NCBI GenBank assembly: GCA_021814065.1
Contig: JAKAIZ010000003.1
Coordinates: 1 to 45,387, forward strand
DNA: 45,387 bases
DNA from: Nitrospirota bacterium
GTDB taxonomy: Bacteria; Nitrospirota; Thermodesulfovibrionia; Thermodesulfovibrionales; UBA6898
Direction: 5' to 3'
The notes under the pieces are model-generated. The model did no database searches. It was not told where the DNA came from and saw only the letters and a list, made by a program, of their open reading frames with translations. Positions 31,002-39,413 of this stretch are shown here, in pieces; positions within the stretch are counted from its first letter, which is position 1; the number at the start of each line of letters is the position of its first letter. The translations under genes were made by a program, and so were the position numbers.

Positions 31002-31105
31002 AATCCTCCGAAAAGAGTAAACCCATCGCAAGGTGGCGACACAAAGCCGACGGGTCCCCAAGGGACGGCCGGGTTGCCGGAAGAAAAGACAACTTGGAGG
31101 ATTTA
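31002..31105 (+). promoter_or_regulatory. GEMM-I family riboswitch (c-di-GMP-I/cGAMP class) plus Shine-Dalgarno-type expression platform
   Basis: TCCTCCGAAAAGAGTAAACCCATCGCAAGGTGGCGACACAAAGCCGACGGGTCCCCAAGGGACGGCCGGGTTGCCGGAAGA: AAACC...GNRA-capped stem (CCATC-GCAA-GGTGG)...CAAAGCC...GGGTTgCCGG core; 5' strand AATCCTCC (31002-31009) exactly complements GGAGGATT of the downstream ribosome-binding site (31096-31103). Confidence 0.85.
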
Positions 31106-32356
31106 ATGAAAGCAGTAAAAGTGACAATAATTCTCGTCGCTGCAGCGCTCCTTCTCTTTGGGCTCAGCGGTATAAGCTTTGCCTTCCATTCGGGCGGCGT
31201 TGCCGAGTGCATGGGCTGCCACAATATCCACGATGCAAAGAGCAGCTCGGCCCTTCTGGTCGGCACCGACATCAGCTCGACCTGTCTGAGCTGCCACAAC
31301 AGCGCCAGCCCGGGCGGCTACCACATTTCGACCGATGCTTCGGTCATGCCTACGGGGACCCCGCCTGTCAACATGACCCCCGGCGGCGACTTCGCCTGGC
31401 TGAAGAAGACCTACACCTACAGCCCGCGTCCCGGCACGACGACGACCGAGCCCGGCGACGAGCACGGCCACAACATCGTTGCAGTTGATTTTGGTTATGC
31501 GGCTGACGGAACCAACACCACCGCCCCCGGCGGCACCATGGACGCCACCCAGCTCGCCTGCAACAGCTGCCATGACAACCACGGCAAGCTAAGAAGGCTT
31601 TCCGACGGTACTTTCAATACCACCGGCGCCCCGATCATCGCATCGGGTTCTTACAATAATAGCCCGCTTCCTGCAGCAGGCCAGGCTGTAGGCGCATACA
31701 GGCTTCTCCGCGGAACCGGTTCAAGCGCCGGCTCAGGCGGACAAGTCTTTACCTCGATCTTCAACGCGGTTGTCCCCAGCACCTACAACAGGACTGAGGC
31801 TACCACTGCTACCCGCGTAGCATATGGCGCCGGCATATCCGACTGGTGCGGTACTTGCCATCCTGACATGCATTCCGCCACCAGCTCGAAGATGACCCAC
31901 CCGGTCAACCAGCAGCTCGGCACCACAGTGGCGGGCAACTACAATGCCTACATCGGTAGCGGTAACATGACCGGAACGCAGGCGACTTCTTATGATTCTA
32001 TCGTTCCGTTCCAGACCGACAACACAACCGATTTTGCTACGCTGGCGGCCCTTGCGGTCAATGACGGCACCGTTACGACTGGTCCCGCCACTTCCGACAG
32101 GGTGATGTGCCTTAGCTGCCACAGGGCGCATGCAACCGGTTTTGCACATATGACAAGATGGAACAACGAAGGCGAGTTCATCGCAGCCGACGGCGTATGG
32201 CCGGGCACCGACTCCCCGAGCTCGATCGCGAGCGCGGCGAAGTATGCGATGGGCCGTACGGTTGCCGAGATGACGAGGGCTTACAACGACAAGCCTGAGA
32301 CCAACTATGCGACCTATCAGAGGTCTCTATGCAACAAGTGCCACGCAAAAGACTAA
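31106..32356 (+). CDS. omcS: OmcS-like hexaheme c-type cytochrome (nanowire cytochrome family)
   Basis: Signal peptide; 6 CxxCH; OmcS hallmarks FHSGGVAECMGCHNIHD, MTPGGDFAWLKKTYTY, GHNIVAVDFGYAAD, YNRTEATTATRVAYGAGIS, CLSCHRAHATGF, YQRSLCNKCHAKD. Confidence 0.9.
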   Translation: MKAVKVTIILVAAALLLFGLSGISFAFHSGGVAECMGCHNIHDAKSSSALLVGTDISSTCLSCHNSASPGGYHISTDASVMPTGTPPVNMTPGGDFAWLKKTYTYSPRPGTTTTEPGDEHGHNIVAVDFGYAADGTNTTAPGGTMDATQLACNSCHDNHGKLRRLSDGTFNTTGAPIIASGSYNNSPLPAAGQAVGAYRLLRGTGSSAGSGGQVFTSIFNAVVPSTYNRTEATTATRVAYGAGISDWCGTCHPDMHSATSSKMTHPVNQQLGTTVAGNYNAYIGSGNMTGTQATSYDSIVPFQTDNTTDFATLAALAVNDGTVTTGPATSDRVMCLSCHRAHATGFAHMTRWNNEGEFIAADGVWPGTDSPSSIASAAKYAMGRTVAEMTRAYNDKPETNYATYQRSLCNKCHAKD

Positions 32357-32390
32357 TTGCGTAGCTTGAGTAAGCAGTATTTTTTTTCGC

Positions 32391-32425
32391 AAAAGGGCCG
32401 GTTGCCGGCCCTTTTGCCTTTTTTT
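32391..32425 (+). terminator. Intrinsic terminator after the first OmcS-like gene
   Basis: AAAAGGGCCGG-TTG-CCGGCCCTTTT followed by a T tract. Confidence 0.85.
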
Positions 32426-32480
32426 GCAGCGCGCTGCAGCAATAAAGGAGAGAGAATAATAATTCGGGGGGAGTTCTTAA

Positions 32481-33755
32481 ATGCCAAGGCCAGGTATTAC
32501 GAGAATAAAAACAGTGCTTTTCACAGTAGCGATAGCAAAAATATTTATGTTATTGAGCAGTGGGGAGAGCTTCGCCTTTCATTCGGGCGGTGTTGCCGAG
32601 TGCATGGGCTGTCACAACATCCATGATGCCAAAAGCGCAAGCGCGCTTCTGGCAGGGACCGATATCAGTTCCACCTGTCTCGACTGTCATGGCGAATCAG
32701 GGGCCGGCGGCTACCACATAGCGACCCCGGACGCCGATATGCCGGCCGGGACTCCGCCCGGCAATATGACCCCGGGAGGCGACTTCGGCTGGCTGAAGAA
32801 GGCGTATACCTACAGCCCCCGCACGGGCACTACAACTGTCGAGCCGGGCGAGAGGCACGGTCACAACATCGTTGCGGTGGATTTCGGGTACACTGCCGAT
32901 TCAACCAACACAACGGCCCCGGGTGGAGACATGGATGCCACGAAGCTTGCCTGCAACAGCTGCCACGACAACCACGGCAAGTTAAGAAGGATGGGCTCCG
33001 ATGCGGCGCCAACTTTTGGTGTAACAGGCGCCCCGATCATCGCCTCGGGTTCTTACGGCAACAGTCCTGCTCCTGCAGCAGGCCAGGCTGTCGGGGCCTA
33101 TCGGCTGCTTCGCGGACCTGGTTCTACCGCCGGCTCAGGAGGCAAGACATTCACTGCAGTATTCAATGCCGCAGTGCCGGCGACCTACAACAGGTCGGAG
33201 GCAACCACGCCGACTCGCGTTGCCTACGGATACGGGATATCGGAATGGTGCGCAACTTGCCATCCCGACATGCATACCGCCACGAGCTCGAAGATGACCC
33301 ACCCTGTCAATCAGGGATTGAGCTCTGCCGAAGTGGACAACTACAGCAAATATAAAGGCAGCGGCATCATGACCGGATCTGCGGCAACGTCATACGACTC
33401 TCTTGTCCCGTTCCAGACGGACAACACGAGAAATTATACGACCCTCAAGTCGTTAGCGGTGAATGACGGCAGTAAGGCTACCGGGCCGGCTACAAGCGAC
33501 AGGGTCATGTGCCTCAGCTGCCACAGGGCCCATGCCACCGGCTGGCCGCATATGACGAGATGGAACAATGATGGCGAGCTGATCGCGGTAGACGGCGTTT
33601 GGCCGGGGACCGATTCCCCGAGCTCAATCGCCAGTCAGGCGAAGTATGCACAGGGCCGTACAGTGACCGAAACGACAGTGGCATACAACGGCGCAACGAT
33701 GCACTATGCCTCATATCAGAGGTCTCTCTGCAACAAGTGCCACGCAAAAGACTGA
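32481..33755 (+). CDS. Second OmcS-like hexaheme c-type cytochrome (tandem paralogue)
   Basis: 424 aa with 6 CxxCH (CMGCH, CLDCH, CNSCH, CATCH, CLSCH, CNKCH); highly similar along its length to the upstream gene. Confidence 0.9.
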   Translation: MPRPGITRIKTVLFTVAIAKIFMLLSSGESFAFHSGGVAECMGCHNIHDAKSASALLAGTDISSTCLDCHGESGAGGYHIATPDADMPAGTPPGNMTPGGDFGWLKKAYTYSPRTGTTTVEPGERHGHNIVAVDFGYTADSTNTTAPGGDMDATKLACNSCHDNHGKLRRMGSDAAPTFGVTGAPIIASGSYGNSPAPAAGQAVGAYRLLRGPGSTAGSGGKTFTAVFNAAVPATYNRSEATTPTRVAYGYGISEWCATCHPDMHTATSSKMTHPVNQGLSSAEVDNYSKYKGSGIMTGSAATSYDSLVPFQTDNTRNYTTLKSLAVNDGSKATGPATSDRVMCLSCHRAHATGWPHMTRWNNDGELIAVDGVWPGTDSPSSIASQAKYAQGRTVTETTVAYNGATMHYASYQRSLCNKCHAKD

Positions 33756-33777
33756 TTGTGCAGATAAAGCCGTTATT

Positions 33778-33810
33778 CTAAAAAAGGGCCGGCTTACGGC
33801 CCTTTTTTAG
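33778..33810. terminator. Bidirectional-type intrinsic terminator after the second OmcS-like gene
   Basis: CTAAAAAAGGGCCG-GCTTA-CGGCCCTTTTTTAG, 14-bp perfect stem. Confidence 0.85.
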
Positions 33811-33948
33811 TTGAATTTGGAATATTCTTGTTCTAAGATTTTATTAGTGTTTCGTTAGTTATTATGCGAAATGAGGCATTATCGTGCGGAAACCGCTTTT
33901 TTTGCGCGGCAGCGGATTGCTGTGTGGCATGAACAAAAGGGAGTCATC

Positions 33949-35388
33949 GTGAAGATCTGTATGATATTTTATATTAATAAGTGTAGGCCCCTTTTCCTCA
34001 TTTCGGTTCTTCTGTCGATCTCGTTTCTTCTGTCCTGCCAGGCAAAACCGTTTTCGATCAAACCCGCCCTCGAGGAAAACGGCGAGGTTTTTCTCTACCT
34101 TCAGCCCCTGTCTCAGGAGGCGGAGCGGCTCAAATTCAGCCTGAAGGCTGTATACGCCCAAAAGGATGACGGGAAAGAGATCCCCCTGGACCTCTCTTTT
34201 ACGGGGATCGCCTTCGGCAAAGACGTAAGACAGAGATGCCTAGCCACCGGGGAGCTTCCTCCCGGCAATTACCGGGGGCTATCTTTTAAGGTGAAGGATG
34301 CCACGCTTACTACGGAGGAAGGCGCGGCCGGACTTAGCGTACCCGAAAAACCTACCCCCGTCGAATTTCCGTTCACAATACGGAGGCAGAAGGCGTCTCT
34401 TCTTGCGATGACGTTGAAATACAGGGAATCGGTAATCGAGGGGTTCCGCTTCAGCCCTTCGTTCTCTGTCTCGGTCCCGGCCAGGCCCCCCACCGGGCTG
34501 TCGGGCTATGTGTCGAACAACGACGCCCACGACGTCGCGGTCATCGACAAAGGCGCAGGCGAGGTGACAGGGATGATAGCAACGGGGACCGGTCCCCACG
34601 GCATGGTCATAGACCAGATGCGCGGGAAGGTCTATGTGGCGCTCACCGGAGACGATGCGATCGACGTGATCGATTCAGGCGCCGGCGACGTGGTCGGCAG
34701 GATTCAACTTAGAAGAGGGGACAACCCGGAAGAGCTTGCGCTTGTCCCGGGCAACAGGACGCTGCTTTCCACGAATGCCGGCTCGGACACTGTGAGCTTT
34801 ATCGATGCCGGCTCCCTGCTCGAGACGGAGCGCGTTTCGGTCGGGCAGAACCCTGTCTCCCTTCTCATCGATAGCACCGGCAGCCGCGCCTATGTCTTCA
34901 ATACCCTCTCGAACACCATTTCTGTAATAGACATCACGGGGAAGACGGTCATCGCGACGCTCTCGACTGAACCCGAACCATTACGTGGACAGTTCAACCG
35001 CAGGGGAGACAGGCTGTACGTGATCCATGGGAGGTCGCCCTATCTCACTATTATAGACGTCCCATCCCTTTCGGTGGTGAGGAGGGAGTTCCTGGGCATG
35101 GGGGCAAGCTCCATCAAGGTGGACAGCAGGACCGACATGCTCTATATCGGCAAGAAGTTCGAAGACGGCGTCTCGGTATACGACCCGCTTTCTTTTCAGC
35201 CTGTCGATTATATTCAGACCGGCGCAGCGGTCGGATACATGACTATAGACGGCGATGAAAACAATCTCTATCTCGTGATGCCCGAGAAAAAAAGCCTCAG
35301 GGCGGTGAACCTTGTCAGCAGAAAGACGGTCTTTGAGATTGATTTCTGCGAATCCCCTTATTGGATTACCGTCATGGGAGAGAGGTAG
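33949..35388 (+). CDS. YVTN-type beta-propeller lipoprotein
   Basis: GTG start at 33949 preceded by GGGAG; lipobox FLLSC; propeller repeats (VSNNDAHDVAVIDKGAGEVTGMIATGTGPHGMVIDQMRGKVYVAL, ...NTLSNTISVIDITGKTVIATL). Confidence 0.85.
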   Translation: MKICMIFYINKCRPLFLISVLLSISFLLSCQAKPFSIKPALEENGEVFLYLQPLSQEAERLKFSLKAVYAQKDDGKEIPLDLSFTGIAFGKDVRQRCLATGELPPGNYRGLSFKVKDATLTTEEGAAGLSVPEKPTPVEFPFTIRRQKASLLAMTLKYRESVIEGFRFSPSFSVSVPARPPTGLSGYVSNNDAHDVAVIDKGAGEVTGMIATGTGPHGMVIDQMRGKVYVALTGDDAIDVIDSGAGDVVGRIQLRRGDNPEELALVPGNRTLLSTNAGSDTVSFIDAGSLLETERVSVGQNPVSLLIDSTGSRAYVFNTLSNTISVIDITGKTVIATLSTEPEPLRGQFNRRGDRLYVIHGRSPYLTIIDVPSLSVVRREFLGMGASSIKVDSRTDMLYIGKKFEDGVSVYDPLSFQPVDYIQTGAAVGYMTIDGDENNLYLVMPEKKSLRAVNLVSRKTVFEIDFCESPYWITVMGER

Positions 35389-37562
35389 ACAGCCTGAAAT
35401 ATCTATTCCCATTGGTAGTGTTGGTCTTCGGCGGGATGCTGCTGCCTGCCGATGCCCTTGCCGACGGCATCATTGGTTATCTGGACCTGAGCTACTCTAA
35501 CTCCCATACTGAAACGACAGACGCGAGCGGCGCCTCCACCGACACGAAGCTGAACTCGTTCAATCAGCAGCTTAACCTTACCCTGACAAAAACAATCTAC
35601 CCTAACCTGAGGCTGCTGGCAAACGGCATATTCGAAAACGACAAGATCAATTCAGAGACAAACGGCGTTGAAACCGACTCAACTACAAGGATCCTCAGGC
35701 CCTTCGTAGACCTTACCCTAAGGACGCCGCTTTATACTGCAGGGGTGAACTACACACGGAGAGAGACGAAGAATTCGGTTGCGGACCTGCCCTCCACTAC
35801 CGACGTGAACGAGGCTTACAGCGCCATCCTCGGCTGGAGGCCGGATGGTTTTCCTTCCTTCGACATGCGTTATGTGCATACGAACACCTTTGACAAGGAG
35901 CATCTCGTCCGTGACAACGCGGACGACTTCTTCTCCCTTCAGTCCCAGTACGACCCGGTGAGGGGTGTGGGGCTCAGGTATAGGGGGACCTACGACGACA
36001 GCAAGGAAAAACTTCAGGAGCTCGAGACAAAGAACCTGACGAATGACGCAAGGATAACCTATGACGGGAAGTTTCTGCGCGACCGGGCGACCGTCAGTGC
36101 GAGCTATGAGATTACGACGAGGTCCACCGAGATCATCACGAGCGGCCAGGGGGAGGTGGATTTTCAGATATTCCCCTTTTCCGGGCTCTCGTCGATCGAC
36201 GATACGCCACTACAAGGTGTGCTCGACCCTAACCCGGCCCTGATCGACGGCAACCTGACTGCCGCTGCCGGCATCAACATAGGTCTTCCCCAGGTGGGAG
36301 GGGACACGAAACCGAGAAACATAGGGCTTGATTTCGTCGCAAATACAGAGGTGAACGAGCTGTTCCTGTATGTGGACAGAGAGCTTCCTGCAGAGGTGGC
36401 CGCCTCTTTTTCGTGGGACGTCTATATCAGCCCGGACAATCTGAACTGGACCCTCTGGAGCCCCCTCGTAAAGGCGCAATACGATGCCTTCCGGAACAGG
36501 TTCGAGATAGGCTTTCAGAACGTGCAGACGAGGTATATCAAGGTGGTGGTCAATCCCCTTTCCCCAGCGGTGTTGGGGGCGACGCAATTTCCTAACATCC
36601 TTGTGACCGAAATGGAGGCATACATCAGGAGAGCGGCTGAAGGTGTGAAGGGGAAGATAAAAAGCACCACGCACAACGTCGGTCTGGATGGCAGGTACAG
36701 GCTTTTGGACGATCCCCTCCTCTATTACGAGGTCTCCTATTTTCTGATCCAGCAGACGGGGGTCATTTCTTCGAAGATTTCGACCTTGTCAAACGGCTTC
36801 TCGGTGAGCAAGAGGCTCAGCAGGGTTTTTTCCGGGAATGCGAGAATAGCGAGGGAGGACAGCGTCGACCGGCTCGGCAATACCCACGCGTACGTATACA
36901 GCGCGGCGCTCAATGCGACCCCGCTTAAGACGCTTAGCCACAGCCTCACCTTTAGCGGCCGAAACGAGACCAACCCCCAGGGGAAGCTCGACCGGAACAG
37001 CATTTTTCTCTATAACTCGGCCGACTTATATACCGGCATCAGCCTCTATGCAAGCGGAGGGCTCGGCTTCTCAACACTCGAGACCGGCAGAAAACAGGAC
37101 AGTACCATCTTAAACGGAGGTACAAATATCGTACCGAACCGCTACCTCTCTCTGAACCTGAACTATGCCTCTACTGTCACGGACGAGACCGGCGGAGGTC
37201 TTCCGGAGGCCTCATTCACCACGAGGAGGACGGACGTTGGGGTGACGTGCAGACCTTTCCCGCTATTGTATCTCGTTGCCTCCTGGGGCTGGGTGACGGA
37301 CATGGACAGAAAGATGACACTCCAGAATTATGGGGTGAACTGGACGCCGTTCGTCGACGGACAACTCCAGTTCAGCTTTGCGTATAATGAGAACCTGCAG
37401 TCGGACATTAACGGAAAGGTGAAGAATCTTCTCGCGGCCGTGCGCTGGAACATCACACAGCGGTCCTACCTTGACGTCGCCTACCAGGTGATCGATACTT
37501 CCTCCGTAACGGAGACCGCCAAGGCCAATATTTTTAGTACTACTTTGAGGATATATTATTGA
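35361..37562 (+). CDS. Outer-membrane beta-barrel protein with internal discoidin (F5/8C)-like domain
   Basis: Signal-like N-terminus, cysteine-free, alternating amphipathic strands, C-terminal ...ANIFSTTLRIYY; internal segment SFSWDVYISPDNLNWTLWSPLVKAQYDAFRNRFEIGFQNVQTRYIKVVVNPL. Start uncertain: TTG 35361 or CTG 35394. Confidence 0.75.
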   Translation: MDYRHGREVDSLKYLFPLVVLVFGGMLLPADALADGIIGYLDLSYSNSHTETTDASGASTDTKLNSFNQQLNLTLTKTIYPNLRLLANGIFENDKINSETNGVETDSTTRILRPFVDLTLRTPLYTAGVNYTRRETKNSVADLPSTTDVNEAYSAILGWRPDGFPSFDMRYVHTNTFDKEHLVRDNADDFFSLQSQYDPVRGVGLRYRGTYDDSKEKLQELETKNLTNDARITYDGKFLRDRATVSASYEITTRSTEIITSGQGEVDFQIFPFSGLSSIDDTPLQGVLDPNPALIDGNLTAAAGINIGLPQVGGDTKPRNIGLDFVANTEVNELFLYVDRELPAEVAASFSWDVYISPDNLNWTLWSPLVKAQYDAFRNRFEIGFQNVQTRYIKVVVNPLSPAVLGATQFPNILVTEMEAYIRRAAEGVKGKIKSTTHNVGLDGRYRLLDDPLLYYEVSYFLIQQTGVISSKISTLSNGFSVSKRLSRVFSGNARIAREDSVDRLGNTHAYVYSAALNATPLKTLSHSLTFSGRNETNPQGKLDRNSIFLYNSADLYTGISLYASGGLGFSTLETGRKQDSTILNGGTNIVPNRYLSLNLNYASTVTDETGGGLPEASFTTRRTDVGVTCRPFPLLYLVASWGWVTDMDRKMTLQNYGVNWTPFVDGQLQFSFAYNENLQSDINGKVKNLLAAVRWNITQRSYLDVAYQVIDTSSVTETAKANIFSTTLRIYY

Positions 37563-37629
37563 CAACAGGTGAGGCCGTAAATTAATATAGAAAATCCTTG
37601 CTAAACTATATAAACTACGCGAGAAAAAC

Positions 37630-38214
37630 ATGGCAAATATAAAAAAAATAGCAGCAAATAGTGTGATCGCATTTTCAGTTCTCTTTTCTTTGTTGGCCTG
37701 CGGAGGCAAAGCCTCTACGTATTGGCACGACCCCGAAATGGATTTCGGCTCGGTCAAGACGGTTGCCGTGATGCCTTTTGTAAACGCTACAAGGGACCAG
37801 TTCGCCGCTGAAAGGGTAAGGGCTGCTTTTATCAACAGGCTCCTGGCGACAGGCGGAATCTATGTGATGCCGAAAGGCGAGGTCGCAAGGGGTATTTCGA
37901 GGGCGGGGATTACGGACCCCACTGCTCCCTCGCCCGAGGAAATCCAGAAATTTGCCGGAATTGTAAAAGTCGATGCGGTAATCACCGGTACGGTGAGCGA
38001 ATATGGAGAGGTAAGATCCGGAACGTCGGCAGCTAACGTCGTGTCGGTCAGCATGCAGATGATCGAGGCGCAGACAGGCAGAGTCGTCTGGAGTGCGTCT
38101 TCAACAAAAGGCGGCATTGACGTAAGTGACAGACTCTTTGGAGGTGGAGGGCAACCCATGGCTGACGTTACTGGAAAGGCTGTGGATGACATTATCGACA
38201 AGCTATTTAAGTAG
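37630..38214 (+). CDS. CsgG/GNA1162-like lipoprotein
   Basis: Lipobox SLLAC; VKTVAVMPFVNATRDQFAAERVRAAFINRLLATGGIYVMP...VDAVITGTVSEYG...SMQMIEAQTGRVVWSA. Confidence 0.75.
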   Translation: MANIKKIAANSVIAFSVLFSLLACGGKASTYWHDPEMDFGSVKTVAVMPFVNATRDQFAAERVRAAFINRLLATGGIYVMPKGEVARGISRAGITDPTAPSPEEIQKFAGIVKVDAVITGTVSEYGEVRSGTSAANVVSVSMQMIEAQTGRVVWSASSTKGGIDVSDRLFGGGGQPMADVTGKAVDDIIDKLFK

Positions 38215-39391
38215 ACCTTTTCTCTTCCTTTCCCTAGTGATGATCCTTCTGGGAAGTTGTGCGAGCAGTGGACTCTCCGGCGCGGTGAAATCACTTGACG
38301 CAAAGGGAAAATATCGTATAGCCGTGTTGCCGATTGAAAACCTGAGCGGCGCTCCTGCACCATTTAAGGACCTGCGCCTCTCGATTATGCAAAAAATGAA
38401 GCAGCGGGGCATGACCCTGCTCGGAGAAGAAGCACTTGATCGATTTATGGAAAAGAACCGCATACGCTATATAGGAGGTCTTGATGGACCGACGGCCGAC
38501 GCGTTCAGGAAGGAAGCGGATACGGACGCAGTCCTCATCAGTTCCCTGGAACGCTATGACGAGACGTTTCCTGCAAAGATCTCATTGATCTGCCGGTTGG
38601 TCTCGACGGGTGAGCACCCCGTGGTTCTCTGGGCGGACAGGGCCGGCCTGTCAGGCAATGATTCGCCGGGGCTCCTCGGGCTCGGGATAATTGAGGACCC
38701 CCTCGTGCTCACTGATAAGGCGTTAACGCTTTTGGCGGATTCTCTCGCCGGATACCTTTCGGCTGGGGAGAAGAAGGGCGATGGTGTTGCCGCGAGAAGG
38801 CAGCCCCCGCTGGAGGGCCCATACCGCTCCCCTGTGACCGGCTATCGTTATCAGAGAGTCGAGGTCGGGGGGAGAAGCAGTTTCCGGCCGAGGATAGAGT
38901 ACCGCTCCCTTGTCATACGGCCGGACAAGAGATACCGGGTGGCGGTCCTGCCTTTCCAGAATCTGAGCGTGAGGAAGAACGCCGGGGAGATCGTGGCGCT
39001 GGAGTTTATAGGGCAATTGAGCAAACTGGGAAACGTCAGTGTCGTCGAACCCGGCGTGATAAGAGAGGAGATGCTTAGCAAGAGGATTATCATGTCCGGC
39101 GGCGTTTCCCTTGCGGATGTGGACCTCCTGAGCGACTACCCGGAAGTCGACCTGATCGTCTCCGGTACGGTCTTCGATTATCAGGATTATATCGGATTTG
39201 GCGGTAAACCGAAGGTGGATTTCTCGGCGCAGGTCATAGACAGGAAGAGCAAGCAGCTGGTCTGGGCCTCGGAAAGTCAGAATGAGGGCGACGACGGCGT
39301 CTTGTTCTTTGACCTGGGAAGATTAAATACTGCCAATGCCATGGCATCTGAAATGGTCGGTATTACCGTCGGGCAGATGATGTCTGAATAG
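38186..39391 (+). CDS. Lipoprotein with two tandem CsgG-like lobes
   Basis: ATG at 38186, lipobox LLGSC; two similar units starting KGKYRIAVLPIENLSG and DKRYRVAVLPFQNLSV; second unit ...VDLIVSGTVFDYQ...SAQVIDRKSKQLVWASES. Confidence 0.7.
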   Translation: MTLSTSYLSRPFLFLSLVMILLGSCASSGLSGAVKSLDAKGKYRIAVLPIENLSGAPAPFKDLRLSIMQKMKQRGMTLLGEEALDRFMEKNRIRYIGGLDGPTADAFRKEADTDAVLISSLERYDETFPAKISLICRLVSTGEHPVVLWADRAGLSGNDSPGLLGLGIIEDPLVLTDKALTLLADSLAGYLSAGEKKGDGVAARRQPPLEGPYRSPVTGYRYQRVEVGGRSSFRPRIEYRSLVIRPDKRYRVAVLPFQNLSVRKNAGEIVALEFIGQLSKLGNVSVVEPGVIREEMLSKRIIMSGGVSLADVDLLSDYPEVDLIVSGTVFDYQDYIGFGGKPKVDFSAQVIDRKSKQLVWASESQNEGDDGVLFFDLGRLNTANAMASEMVGITVGQMMSE

Positions 39392-39413
39392 AATTTCTAC
39401 ATAAGAGGTGATT

